A stretch of 64,000 nucleotides of DNA from Amycolatopsis marina (GTDB lineage Bacteria; Actinomycetota; Actinomycetes; Mycobacteriales; Pseudonocardiaceae). The notes under the pieces were generated by a model, which had not been told where the DNA came from, ran no database searches, and saw nothing but the letters and a program-made list of their open reading frames with translations. Below are positions 16,303 to 24,812 of the stretch, piece by piece (positions within the stretch are counted from its first letter, which is position 1; each line of letters begins with the position of its first letter). Position numbers and translations under genes: made by a program. The stretch lies in assembly GCF_900111885.1 (NCBI RefSeq), contig NZ_FOKG01000014.1, positions 62,001 through 126,000 of the forward strand, in the 5' to 3' direction.

Positions 16303-17427
16303 GTGCAGCAGGTCAAGGGCGTCATCGCACGGAGCAAGGGTGCTCCATTGGAAGTCGTGACGATCACCGTGCCGGACCCGGGTCCGGGCGAGGCGGTGGT
16401 GAAAGTACAGGCGTGCGGGGTGTGCCACACCGACCTGCACTACCGCGAAGGTGGCATCAACGACGACTTCCCGTTCCTGCTCGGCCACGAGGCAGCCGGG
16501 ATCGTCGAATCGATCGGCCCGGATGTCACCGAGGTGGCACCGGGCGACTTCGTGATCCTGAACTGGCGAGCGGTATGCGGTCAGTGTCGTGCCTGCAGGC
16601 GGGGTGATCCGCAATACTGCTTCGACACCCACAACGCGATCCAGAAGATGACACTGGCCGAGGGCGCCGGCGCGGGCGCGGAACTCTCGCCGGCTTTGGG
16701 CATCGGTGCGTTCGCGGAGAAGACACTCGTGGCGGCAGGGCAGTGCACCAAGGTCGACCCGAACGCCCGCCCGGCGGCGGTGGGACTGCTCGGCTGCGGT
16801 GTGATGGCGGGCATCGGCGCGGCCATCAACACCGGCGAGGTGACTCGCGGCAAGTCGGTGGCGGTCATTGGTTGCGGCGGGGTCGGCGTGGCGGCGGTCG
16901 CGGGCTCCGCGCTGGCCGGCGCATCGCCGATCATCGCGGTCGACATCGATGCCGGAAAGCTGGAGACCGCGACGAAGATGGGAGCGACCCACACCGTGAA
17001 CTCCTCGGTGGTCGACCCGGTCGAGGCGATCAGGGAGATCTGCGCACAAACCTACGAAGGAGCCGAGGGTGCCGATGTCGTCATCGAGGCAGTCGGGCGC
17101 CCCGAGACGTGGAAGCAGGCGTTCTACGCCCGCGACCTGGCCGGCACGGTCGTCCTGGTCGGCGTTCCCACTCCCGACATGAAGGTTCCCGATCTGCCGC
17201 TGATCGACGTCTTCGCCCGCGGCGGAGCACTGAAGTCGAGTTGGTACGGGGACTGCCTGCCCAGCCGCGACTTCCCGATGCTGGTTGACCTTTACCGGCA
17301 GGGGCGCCTTGACCTGGACACGTTCGTCACCGAGGAGATCGAGCTCGACCAGGTCGAGGCGGCGTTCGAGAAAATGCACCATGCCGGTGCTGGTCAGCGA
17401 GTGCTGCGTTCGGTGGTGATCCTGTGA
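16303..17427 (+). CDS. mscR: S-(hydroxymethyl)mycothiol dehydrogenase
   Basis: A 374-aa zinc-dependent medium-chain alcohol dehydrogenase. The GTG at 16303 follows GGAAGGGACAC. The catalytic zinc site is ACGVCHTDLHY with HEAAG, the structural zinc lobe CGQCRACRRGDPQYC, and the NAD site GCGGVGVAAVAG. The overall sequence and the coupled downstream metallo-beta-lactamase gene fit the mycothiol-dependent formaldehyde dehydrogenase that oxidises the formaldehyde-mycothiol adduct (also active on S-nitrosomycothiol). Mycobacteria have the same gene pair. The function is confident for the family and needs mycothiol in the cytoplasm. Confidence 0.5.
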   Translation: MQQVKGVIARSKGAPLEVVTITVPDPGPGEAVVKVQACGVCHTDLHYREGGINDDFPFLLGHEAAGIVESIGPDVTEVAPGDFVILNWRAVCGQCRACRRGDPQYCFDTHNAIQKMTLAEGAGAGAELSPALGIGAFAEKTLVAAGQCTKVDPNARPAAVGLLGCGVMAGIGAAINTGEVTRGKSVAVIGCGGVGVAAVAGSALAGASPIIAVDIDAGKLETATKMGATHTVNSSVVDPVEAIREICAQTYEGAEGADVVIEAVGRPETWKQAFYARDLAGTVVLVGVPTPDMKVPDLPLIDVFARGGALKSSWYGDCLPSRDFPMLVDLYRQGRLDLDTFVTEEIELDQVEAAFEKMHHAGAGQRVLRSVVIL

Positions 17428-18047
17428 GTGTTCGAGTCAGCCACGGTGTCACGTCGGGAACCTTCTCGCTCGATGGTGAGACCTTCGACGTCGAGAACAA
17501 CGTCTGGGTGGTCGGGGACGACCGGGAATGCCTGGTCATCGACGCGCCCCACGATGTGGACAGCATTCTGGAGATCGTGGGCGACCGCGAAGTCCGGGCG
17601 ATCGTGTGTACCCACGCTCACGACGATCACGTCCGGATGGCACCGGCCCTACGCGAGCGGGTCGGCGCACCCATTCTGCTCCACCCCGAGGACCGTCCCC
17701 TGTGGGACCTCGCCCATTCCGATCAACAATGGGACCTCGACCTCGCCGACGGTCAGACCCTGACAGTGGCCGGTACGGCGCTGCAGGTGCTGCACACACC
17801 AGGCCATGCCCCCGGCGCAGTTTGCCTGTACGCGCCCGACCTGGGCTGCGTCTTCACCGGCGACACCCTCTTCAACGGCGGACCGGGTGCCACCGGCCGC
17901 TCCTACAGCGACCTGTCAACCCTGGAGGCCTCGATCCGCGCCAAGCTCTTCGCCCTGCCCGACGAGACTCTGGTCCACACCGGCCACGGCGACGACACCA
18001 CCATTGGTACCGAGCGGATGAACGCCACGTCGACCGGGCCTCCGTAG
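17424..18047 (+). CDS. MBL-fold metallohydrolase, partner of MscR
   Basis: A 207-aa metallo-beta-lactamase-fold hydrolase whose GTG start overlaps the mscR stop by 4 bases. The metal motif HAHDDH is at ~residues 56-61; later ligands are in HTPGHAPGA and the FTGDTLF Asp, with a final His in HTGHGDDT. The glyoxalase II-like layout and fixed association with mscR suggest it hydrolyses S-formylmycothiol to formate and mycothiol. That role is inferred from context, not shown by any residue unique to this protein. Confidence 0.5.
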   Translation: MSVRVSHGVTSGTFSLDGETFDVENNVWVVGDDRECLVIDAPHDVDSILEIVGDREVRAIVCTHAHDDHVRMAPALRERVGAPILLHPEDRPLWDLAHSDQQWDLDLADGQTLTVAGTALQVLHTPGHAPGAVCLYAPDLGCVFTGDTLFNGGPGATGRSYSDLSTLEASIRAKLFALPDETLVHTGHGDDTTIGTERMNATSTGPP

Positions 18048-18140
18048 CGCTTGCCGTTGACCGGGTCACGATGCATGAACGCAGGCGGGACAATGTGGAC
18101 CCGCACCGTCTAGGTGTGGTGTCCAGGGTTCAAGGCGGAC

Positions 18141-19046
18141 TCACGACGACGCCGATCGGAAGCCGGCGCCGGCGTGGACCCGGCCTTCCGGCTGGGTGTA
18201 GCGGATGCTGACCTGAACGGCTCCCGGCGGTATCCCCAACATGGTCGGCCGGTTGCGGTGCAGTGTGTACTCGCCGCGACCACCGCCGACACCGTCGAAT
18301 TTGTCTGGATCAGCCGGGAAGTCGTCACCGAAGAAGTGGATGCTGTGCACGGTGAGCGAGCGCACGTCACCGAGCCCGAGGAACAGGTAGCGTGCCCAGG
18401 TCGGCACGCAGAGGGTCACCGACTGGTTCTCACCCGGTGGTAGCAGGGTGGTCATTTCGTCCTCCTCCTCGCCTCGACGGGCGAAATGCCGGTTGGTGTA
18501 GGACTCATTGAGGTCGACCGCGCCGGAGATTCCCGGCACTCGGCCAGAGCTGCTGTACTGATGTACGTCGTAGTGGCCGCCGTAGTCCGGGCGCGCACCG
18601 TAACGGGCGATCCAGACGACTGGGGCCGGGTCCCACCGGTCCGGCCGCAGGTTTGCCGCGAAGCTGTTGTTCATGTAGACGCCGGGCTGGTAGCCGCGAC
18701 TGCGGATACGCCGGCAGAATCGGATGCCGAAATCACGCGCGGTCGCGTCGGGCGAGAACGGCGACTCCAAGTCGAGCATCGGAACCAGGTCGTTCGCGCC
18801 CAGTCTGGTCACCTCCCCGAGTAGCACGTCGGCCTGCCGCTCGGGGCTCGGACTGAGCTGGGCGTAGTGGTAGCCGCCGACGGGGATACCCACGGACCGC
18901 GCGCCGCCGACCTGCCTGTCACCGGGCGTGATCGCCTGCCCACCGCCGTCGGTGAGCTTGACCCAGATGAAGGTCACGCCGTGGTCGCGGACCGCGCCCC
19001 AGTCATTGACGGTCTGATAGCGATAGATGTCAAGGCCGAGCGCCAT
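18141..19046 (-). CDS. GH25-family muramidase (lysozyme) with C-terminal beta domain
   Basis: A 301-aa protein; the ATG at 19046 starts the GH25 barrel (ALGLDIYRYQ), with GGAGGAGGAA upstream. GH25 landmarks are Asp in GLDIYR (~residue 6), WVKLTDGGG, and the paired acidic motif PMLDLES (~residue 95). The barrel ends near residue 195 with VDLNESYTNR. The final ~105 residues are an unrecognised, probably beta-rich module that could bind cell wall. No signal peptide is visible, so export would need a holin or a non-classical route, as for phage endolysins. Two decayed tRNA-like sequences lie just upstream, hinting at a former integrated element. Confidence 0.5.
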   Translation of the reverse strand: MALGLDIYRYQTVNDWGAVRDHGVTFIWVKLTDGGGQAITPGDRQVGGARSVGIPVGGYHYAQLSPSPERQADVLLGEVTRLGANDLVPMLDLESPFSPDATARDFGIRFCRRIRSRGYQPGVYMNNSFAANLRPDRWDPAPVVWIARYGARPDYGGHYDVHQYSSSGRVPGISGAVDLNESYTNRHFARRGEEEDEMTTLLPPGENQSVTLCVPTWARYLFLGLGDVRSLTVHSIHFFGDDFPADPDKFDGVGGGRGEYTLHRNRPTMLGIPPGAVQVSIRYTQPEGRVHAGAGFRSASS

Positions 19047-19262
19047 CTGCCATCCCCCCGTTCCTCCTCCGTCGTACTCAGAAGAGTTACAATTTGTGCT
19101 CACCCACACATTGAGAGTAACCAGACGTGATGAGCAGTCAACCGACCATTGGGGGCGCCCGGTAATCACTCTGCGTGAGAGACGTTCTTCAGTTACAGGG
19201 AGAAGAAGCTCGATGCCGGTCGCGCCGCTGGCTCCACGCGGGAGGCCGGGCCGCCACGATCG

Positions 19263-19335
19263 TGCCCCTGGCAGGAGTCGAATCTGGACCTCCGCGTTCG
19301 TAGCGCGGCGCTCTGGCCAACTGAGCTACAGGCCT
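19263..19335 (-). tRNA. Degenerate tRNA-Arg(ACG)-like sequence
   Basis: On the minus strand the anticodon arm CCGCG-CTACGAA-CGCGG (anticodon ACG) and the D arm GCTC...GAGC are intact. The T arm has lost one base, giving CAGA where GCAGG is expected opposite CCTGC, and the outer three acceptor pairs are broken (AGGCCTG against CAGGGGC). It is therefore likely a pseudo-tRNA or an integration-scarred gene. No encoded CCA is seen. Confidence 0.5.
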
Positions 19336-19431
19336 GACCGCGTGTGAGGCGGCGGGAGCGAGCCTGAGAAATGTCTGCTCCGCTGTGCAGATGTCAATGA
19401 ACAGCACCACCATCGAAATGGCGGCGTCAAG

Positions 19432-19503
19432 CACCGGTGGAGGGCGTCGAACCCCCGGCGAACGGTTTTGGAGACCGTCGTGCTTCCCAAGCTCGTCGAT
19501 AGG
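19432..19503 (-). tRNA. Degenerate tRNA-Trp(CCA)-like sequence
   Basis: About 100 bases from the first tRNA-like sequence and in the same orientation. The anticodon arm ACGGT-CTCCAAA-ACCGT, a 5-base variable loop and the T arm GGGGG-TTCGACG-CCCTC have exact tRNA spacing. The D arm GAGC-TTGGGAA-GCAC has one mismatch. The acceptor stem does not pair. It looks like a tRNA remnant with anticodon CCA; a tRNA search program may reject it. Confidence 0.5.
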
Positions 19504-19516
19504 AAACAATTGTTTC
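19503..19516. repeat. 14-bp AT-rich perfect palindrome
   Basis: GAAACAATTGTTTC is a perfect palindrome and unusually AT-rich for this DNA. It lies between the tRNA-like sequences and the terminator at 19534-19570. It could be a protein-binding site; no gene start is close enough to assign it. Confidence 0.5.
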
Positions 19517-19533
19517 TGAGTGCGGAAAACAGA

Positions 19534-19570
19534 GGAGCCGCCCGGATCGGTTTCCCCGATGGGCGGCTCC
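19534..19570 (-). terminator. Rho-independent terminator candidate after the 48-aa gene
   Basis: GGAGCCGCCC (19534-19543) pairs perfectly with GGGCGGCTCC (19561-19570), with an inner ATCGG/CCGAT stem. On the minus strand the hairpin is followed by CTCTGTTTTCC, a short T-run. It starts 17 bases past the stop of the small gene at 19587-19733. Confidence 0.5.
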
Positions 19571-19586
19571 CTCGACATGACACGTT

Positions 19587-19733
19587 CTACGTCATGGTGC
19601 GGGAGCCTGGGTCGTCCAGAAGACTTTTTTCCTGCCAGCAAAGGGGATTCGGGTGGTTGTCAGAAGGAGATGCGACAGCGATCGCGGCGACCGGATGCCG
19701 GCGCTGCGTCCCTCGCTCTCGCGTCTTCGCCAT
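19587..19733 (-). CDS. Possible 48-aa small gene
   Basis: A short minus-strand reading frame from ATG 19733, with the ribosome site GAAGGAGTGACC directly upstream and a terminator-like hairpin 17 bases after its stop. These two signals are the main support. The peptide is basic at first (MAKTRERGTQRRHP), has a small hydrophobic stretch (VAAIAVA) and ends with a Ser/Pro/Asp-rich part containing one Cys and one Trp. I do not recognise it. It could be a secreted peptide precursor or a chance frame. The rest of 19336-19927 shows no other gene. Confidence 0.5.
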   Translation of the reverse strand: MAKTRERGTQRRHPVAAIAVASPSDNHPNPLCWQEKSLLDDPGSRTMT

Positions 19734-19927
19734 GGTCACTCCTTCGTGCGCTGGTGTGCATCAATCATTGCCCACATGATCGGGCGACGTCGATCTCGTT
19801 CACGGAAAAATTGATCAGGCCGGACTGGAACACAGTTTCGGCGGCACAATGGCCTGAACTCGCCGGTGTGGCGCGCCAGCGGCGGCGGTGCCTTTCGAGG
19901 ACCTGCGGTCGCGGCGACGGCATGGTT

Positions 19928-21937
19928 TCAGGCGTCGTAGTCGACGGTGACCGACGGCGTGGTCGGGTGCGATTGGCAGGTGAGCGCGTAGCCAGCTTCC
20001 ACGGTGGCCGGTGACAGGGCGAAGTTTTGTTCCATTGCGACCGACCCCAGCAGTATCTTCGCCTTGCAGGTGCCGCAGGCGCCACCGAGGCAGGCGTACG
20101 GCGCGTCCAGTCCGGCCTTCAGCGTGGACTCGAGAACGGTGTCACCGGCTGCCAGCGAGACCTCGTGCCGACGGCCGCGCAGGTTTACCGCGATCGTCGC
20201 CGGAGCGAAATCGTCGGCGACCTTGGGCTTCTGGTAGCCGTGGAAGAGTTCCACGTGGACGCGGTCCGGCTCGGCGCCGCGCTCGATGAGCAGTTCGCGC
20301 AGGTCGGTCACCATCTCTACCGGTCCACACAGGAACCAGTCGTCCACGGAGGCCGCGGCAAAGTCGGCGCCGAGCCATTGTTCGAGCTTCGCGCGGTCCA
20401 CGCGACCGCGCAGATGTGCCGGGTGTCGCGGATCGCGGGAGCGCACGTGGATGATCCGGAGCCGGTCGGCGTAACGCGCCTCGAGGTCGTCCAGCTCGTC
20501 ACGGAACATCGTGCTGCCGGAGTCCCGGTTGCCGTAGACCAGGGTGAAGCGACTCTCGGTCTCGACGGCGAGTGTCGTCTGCAGGATCGAGAGCACCGGG
20601 GTGATGCCGCTGCCGACGGCGATCGCCACGTAGTTCTTCGTGGCGAGTGGGTGCAGCGGTGTGCCGAACGAACCGGTCGGTGTCATCAGATCGAGGGTGT
20701 CGCCTGCCCGGAGTTGCTCCATCGCGAAGCTGGAGAAAGCCCCGCCAGGAATGTGTTTGACGGCGATCGCCAGGGTGTCGGAGGTGGCCGAGGAGCAGAT
20801 GGAGTAGTTGCGTCGTAAGCCCTCGCCGCCGAGATCGCTGCGCACGGTGACGTGCTGACCGGGCTCGAAGGAGAACCGGTCGCACAGGTCGTCGGGCACC
20901 TCGAAGCGGATCAGCACACTGTCATCGGTCAGCCGGTCGACTCCGGCGACCGGGACAGCGTGGAACACCGCGGCACGGGCGGAGGACCGCTTCGGCAGCC
21001 GCACTGGGAGGAGCCGGGCCAGTTTGCCGTTCACCCTCTTCCACTCGCGGTACTCATCCGGGTCGAGCTGCTGGCCGAAGACGGTGCCGATCGCGGCGTC
21101 CCGCTCGAGGTAGGCCTCCTCGTTGCGTCGCCAGGCTGCGACGTAGCGGTGGAAGGGGATCGAGGGGTGCAGGTGGTGGACGAGGTGGTAGTTCTGTGAG
21201 AGAAGCAGGGGTGTGAGGACCCATTCGGCGCCGACGCGGTTGCGGGTGGCGCGGTAGCGGTTCTCCTGCTGAGTGTCCTCGAGGTCGTGGTGCGGCAACC
21301 AGTCGAACCACCACGCCAGCACGATCATGGCGAGCCGCTCGGGGATCAGGTACAGCACCGCCAGTGTCCACAGATGTCCGGTGAACGTGGAGGTGACGAC
21401 CACGGCGACACTCGTGACCAGCAGGAACGAGGTCTCCAGTACCTCTGCCCTGGGACGGCGCCGCCAGTGACGCACCAGAAAGCCCAGGTACGGCACGTCC
21501 ATCAGCGCGAACCGAACGGGGACCTGCCACCACGGAGCGCCGCTGACGAAGTGGTCGGGGTCGTTCTCGCCGTCGTTGGTGTTGCGGTGGTGCTCGATAT
21601 GGATGAACGCGAACGACCTGAACGAGATCAATGGCGACACGAAGAACATCGCGATCCGGCCGAAGGCCACGTTGACCCAGCGATGGGTGCTCACCGAGTA
21701 GTGCGCGGCGTCGTGCAGCACGGTGAACAGCACGAAGATCGCGGCCGCGCTGAGCAAGACCGTCACCGCGACGGGAAGCCTGTCGGCCAGCGCCGCCCAC
21801 GTGGAGAACGCGAAGACCGCGATGGCCCCGGAGAAGATGCCAACAATGGGCCACGAGATCGCCGGGACCCCTTCACCAGGATCAGGAAGCGCGTGATGCA
21901 AGGCTCCGGGCGCGGGTTGCTCTGTGGTTGCGGACAT
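19928..21937 (-). CDS. Fatty-acid desaturase/hydroxylase fused to ferredoxin reductase and 2Fe-2S ferredoxin
   Basis: A 669-aa fusion starting at ATG 21937. Residues ~25-300 form a membrane di-iron desaturase with helices around 30-75 and 190-235 and histidine boxes HDAAH (75-79), HIEHH (113-117) and HLVHH. From ~345 a ferredoxin-NAD(P)+ reductase begins: FAD motif RRNYSICSS, pyridine-nucleotide site GSGITPVLSIL. The C-terminal ~85 residues are a plant-type 2Fe-2S ferredoxin, CLGGACGTC plus a last Cys in LTCQ. Desaturases normally need separate reductase and ferredoxin proteins, so this looks like a self-sufficient membrane enzyme. It lies 79 bases after a PucR-type gene on the same strand. 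Desaturation versus hydroxylation cannot be told apart by sequence. Confidence 0.5.
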   Translation of the reverse strand: MSATTEQPAPGALHHALPDPGEGVPAISWPIVGIFSGAIAVFAFSTWAALADRLPVAVTVLLSAAAIFVLFTVLHDAAHYSVSTHRWVNVAFGRIAMFFVSPLISFRSFAFIHIEHHRNTNDGENDPDHFVSGAPWWQVPVRFALMDVPYLGFLVRHWRRRPRAEVLETSFLLVTSVAVVVTSTFTGHLWTLAVLYLIPERLAMIVLAWWFDWLPHHDLEDTQQENRYRATRNRVGAEWVLTPLLLSQNYHLVHHLHPSIPFHRYVAAWRRNEEAYLERDAAIGTVFGQQLDPDEYREWKRVNGKLARLLPVRLPKRSSARAAVFHAVPVAGVDRLTDDSVLIRFEVPDDLCDRFSFEPGQHVTVRSDLGGEGLRRNYSICSSATSDTLAIAVKHIPGGAFSSFAMEQLRAGDTLDLMTPTGSFGTPLHPLATKNYVAIAVGSGITPVLSILQTTLAVETESRFTLVYGNRDSGSTMFRDELDDLEARYADRLRIIHVRSRDPRHPAHLRGRVDRAKLEQWLGADFAAASVDDWFLCGPVEMVTDLRELLIERGAEPDRVHVELFHGYQKPKVADDFAPATIAVNLRGRRHEVSLAAGDTVLESTLKAGLDAPYACLGGACGTCKAKILLGSVAMEQNFALSPATVEAGYALTCQSHPTTPSVTVDYDA

Positions 21938-22016
21938 GCCTCGCAAGGTACGAATGCGCGAGCTAACCCCGCCAGTGGTCCCGAGCCCACACCGATGTGC
22001 GCACAGCACATGCCGG

Positions 22017-23285
22017 TCAGGTTCGGCCGGGGTCCGGGGTAAGCACCACCGGGCCGAGCACATGGACCAGCCGCAGCGCGGCATGCAGCTCGGCAACACG
22101 ATGCGTAGCGGGACGCCCTCGACGTTCCTCTGCCCGGCGCAGGCGTTGCAGCACGGTGTTGCGGTGTATCCCCAACTCCCCGGCTGCGGCAGCCAGCCCT
22201 CCCTGCGCGTCGAGCACTGCCAGCAGCGCCCGTCGTTCCTCCTCCTCCCGCCGCCCCTTGACCGCCAGGGCGCCGAGCTCGGTCGTGACGAACGCACGGG
22301 CAAGTTCCAGGTCGCCGCTCATCGCGTCCACCAGCGCCAGCTCGGGATACGACGTGACCGGAGCTCCCCGGCCGGAGAGTTCGACAATCCGACAGCCGCG
22401 CTGTGCCTGGGCGTGGGAGTCACGGAAGCCGCCGGGGCCTCGCGCCGGCGTGCCGATGGAGATCCGGACCGTCTTGGGGATCTGGTCGGCCAACAGCGCG
22501 AGGTCCTCCGGCGCCACACCGGGGGCGCGCGCGGTGGACACCCAGCCCCACAGCGCCTGGGCGCCGTCCGGGACGAGCAGGGGATGACGCGAACCGAAGT
22601 GAGCACCGACCGCTGCACCAACCCGCGTGAGGTCGGCGTCCTCGCGATCGGTCCAGCAGACGAACGCGGTCTGCCATCCGGTGAGCCGATGGGACAAGGT
22701 GCGTTCAGCACGCCCGAGGTCGATCCGGTCGCCGGCGATCAACCCGCGGACAGCGTCAGTCCGGGCCGCGCGGACCCGGTTCTGCATACGGTCGAGCTCC
22801 GCGACGTATTCGGCGGCGACCTCGCTGGAGATGCGATCGACGTATGCGAACGCGTAGCGCTGCAGGTTGGCCACCACCGCAAGGCCAAGGGCCGGGTCGG
22901 GCACGAAATCGGCGATGCCGGCCAGGATGCGCTCGCTGAAGTAGGCGTGACCGATCCGGTAGAAGCGCAGCATCACATCGACGCTGTACCCGCGGGCCGC
23001 CATGGCGCGCGCATGCTCCAGGGCCGTGACCGGCGCGGTCGCGGCGCTCACGTCGATACCGTGCCGCACCATCGACAGCGCCGCCTCGAGGTTCGACGAG
23101 CACGACCCGAGCGTCAGGCCACGGAGATCGTCATCGGCCCCGGCTTCCGGGATACGGTCGAGGATGTAGTCGAGCATGTCGTCGGCATACGACGACACGT
23201 CCCCCAACAGTTCGGCGGCAGTGCGGCGCAGCTCGATCACTACCGACTCGGGAAGGTCAGCCAAATCACCCGCACTCACTGCCAT
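22017..23285 (-). CDS. PucR/CdaR-type helix-turn-helix regulator
   Basis: A 422-aa regulator; the ATG at 23285 is the most likely start, since earlier codons in frame are not conserved-looking. The N-terminal ~160 residues form a helical RsbR-like domain (MLDYILDRIPEAG, FYRIGHAYFSE). A degenerate GGDEF-like middle domain follows, then a C-terminal PucR HTH: LDAQGGLAAAAGELGIHRNTVLQRLRR. It is divergent from the epoxide hydrolase and upstream of the desaturase fusion on its own strand, so it may control either. Effector unknown. Confidence 0.5.
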   Translation of the reverse strand: MAVSAGDLADLPESVVIELRRTAAELLGDVSSYADDMLDYILDRIPEAGADDDLRGLTLGSCSSNLEAALSMVRHGIDVSAATAPVTALEHARAMAARGYSVDVMLRFYRIGHAYFSERILAGIADFVPDPALGLAVVANLQRYAFAYVDRISSEVAAEYVAELDRMQNRVRAARTDAVRGLIAGDRIDLGRAERTLSHRLTGWQTAFVCWTDREDADLTRVGAAVGAHFGSRHPLLVPDGAQALWGWVSTARAPGVAPEDLALLADQIPKTVRISIGTPARGPGGFRDSHAQAQRGCRIVELSGRGAPVTSYPELALVDAMSGDLELARAFVTTELGALAVKGRREEEERRALLAVLDAQGGLAAAAGELGIHRNTVLQRLRRAEERRGRPATHRVAELHAALRLVHVLGPVVLTPDPGRT

Positions 23286-23464
23286 GACGGGGAGACTATC
23301 GAGGATCTCAGCAACAAGGGGTCTTCCGGCTGACGGCCTGCCGAGCCGGGCAAGTCTGCCCAGCCATAGCGGCCATCGGTCAGGTGGGCGAGGAACAGGG
23401 CCACGGTGTCGTGGTAGCCGTCGGATGCCACTACGGCCGGTCCGGCGGGCGTTGTCGCAACTTG

Positions 23465-23520
23465 TTGGCGGTACCCACGATTGTATGTATGATAGGTGGG
23501 GCCAACGTTGGCGTCGCCAA
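23465..23520 (+). promoter_or_regulatory. Promoter and nested palindromes before the epoxide hydrolase gene
   Basis: TTGGCG (23465-23470), a 17-base spacer and TATGAT (23488-23493) form a good promoter. Just downstream lie GCCAACGTTGGC (23501-23512), a perfect palindrome, and the overlapping TTGGCGTCGCCAA (23508-23520), at or after the transcription start. This suits a repressor site, perhaps for the divergent PucR protein. The remainder of 23286-23647 shows nothing else. Confidence 0.5.
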
Positions 23521-23647
23521 TCAATCAGGTTGCCCCTCCGTCCGGATGTCTCCCAGGCGGGCACCGGCATCACGGAAGATCGTCCGAGGAGCAGAAGTGA
23601 GCAGTCCGAGCGTCTGGGCGCCGAACGAGCCCCCTGGAGTTGAGGCC

Positions 23648-24730
23648 ATGATCAAGCCGTTCCGCATCGACATCCCACAGGCCGACCTCGACGACCTGAA
23701 TGACCGGCTCTCCCGTACCCGCTGGCCCAACGAGGTCGCCGACGCTGGGTGGGACTATGGCTTCCCGCTGGCCCGGCTCAAGGAACTGACCGAATACTGG
23801 CGTACCGGCTACGACTGGCGCGAGCACGAGGTCGAGCTCAACGAGCTTCCGCACTTCACCACCGAGATCGACGGCCAGAACATTCACTTCGTTCACGTCC
23901 GGTCGTCGAAACCGGACGCGCTCGCGCTGGTCCTCACCCACGGCTGGCCCGGTTCCTTCCTGGAGTTTCTCGACGTGATCGAGCCGCTGGCGCGCGACTT
24001 CCATCTGGTGATCCCGTCCATCCCGGGCTACGGCTTTTCCGGACCGACCCACGAACGTGGTTGGGACATGATCCGGGTCGCGTGGGCGTGGGCAGAGCTC
24101 ATGCGCCGTCTCGGATACGAGCGCTATGGCGCGCAGGGTGGCGATTTCGGCTCGGGTATCTCGATGGCGCTCGGCGCGGTTGCACCCGAGCAGGTCGTCG
24201 GGGTGCACGTCAACTACCTGCCGACACGGCCGGACTCGGACGCCGGCATCGAACTGTCCGAAACGGATGAAGCCCGGCTGGACAAGGTCCGGCAGTTGAT
24301 GGCGAATCGTCCGCCGTACCAGGCTCTGCAGGCCACCACCCCGCAGACCATCGGCTACGCGCTGACCGACTCGCCGGTCGGCCAGCTGGCATGGATCGCC
24401 GAGCGCTTCGCACAGTGGACCGACCCCACCACGCCGGTCAGTGATGAGCGGATGCTCACTGACATCTCGCTGTACTGGCTGACCGCCACCGCGGCTTCCT
24501 CGGCCCGGCTGCACCGCGAGGCGCCGCGGCGGAGCGAGCCATGCCCGGTGCCGGTCGGCGTGGCCGTGTTCGCGCACGACATCACGCAGTCGGTGCGACC
24601 ACTGGCCGAGCGGCGCTACGACATCAGACACTGGTCGGAGTTCGACAGCGGAGGTCACTTCGCGGCCATGGAGGTGCCGGAGCTGCTCGCCGAGGACGTC
24701 CGGGATTTCTTCCTCACCCGCATCGGGTAG
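23648..24730 (+). CDS. Epoxide hydrolase (EHN-type alpha/beta hydrolase)
   Basis: A 360-aa soluble epoxide hydrolase that adds water to epoxides. The ATG at 23648 has GGAG 8 bases upstream; a GTG at 23597 behind GAGGAG in the same frame would add 17 residues and is a real alternative. The N-terminal EHN cap signature KPFRIDIPQADLDDLNDRLSRTRWP is followed by the oxyanion motif THGWPGSFLEF, the nucleophile Asp in AQGGDFGSGIS and the catalytic His in GGHFAAMEVPE. Microsomal-type relatives are the closest family. It is divergent from the PucR regulator and shares the locus with a membrane oxygenase-like fusion, suggesting lipid or xenobiotic epoxide turnover. Confidence 0.5.
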   Translation: MIKPFRIDIPQADLDDLNDRLSRTRWPNEVADAGWDYGFPLARLKELTEYWRTGYDWREHEVELNELPHFTTEIDGQNIHFVHVRSSKPDALALVLTHGWPGSFLEFLDVIEPLARDFHLVIPSIPGYGFSGPTHERGWDMIRVAWAWAELMRRLGYERYGAQGGDFGSGISMALGAVAPEQVVGVHVNYLPTRPDSDAGIELSETDEARLDKVRQLMANRPPYQALQATTPQTIGYALTDSPVGQLAWIAERFAQWTDPTTPVSDERMLTDISLYWLTATAASSARLHREAPRRSEPCPVPVGVAVFAHDITQSVRPLAERRYDIRHWSEFDSGGHFAAMEVPELLAEDVRDFFLTRIG

Positions 24731-24769
24731 CGACTACCGGGCCGATACCGCTCGCGGACAGCCCCTTGT

Positions 24770-24803
24770 GGACCAGGTGCCCGGTGGCGGCGGCACCTGG
24801 TCC
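24770..24803. terminator. Bidirectional terminator hairpin
   Basis: GGACCAGGTGCC (24770-24781) pairs perfectly with GGCACCTGGTCC (24792-24803) across a 10-base loop, between the convergent epoxide hydrolase and protease genes. There is no T-run, which is common in high-GC actinobacteria. Confidence 0.5.
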
Positions 24804-24812
24804 GATGGGCAG

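Noticed and set aside
19520..20014. A 164-codon plus-strand frame crossing the terminator
   Set aside because: It starts inside the hairpin region, has no ribosome site, and runs into the antisense of the ferredoxin domain.
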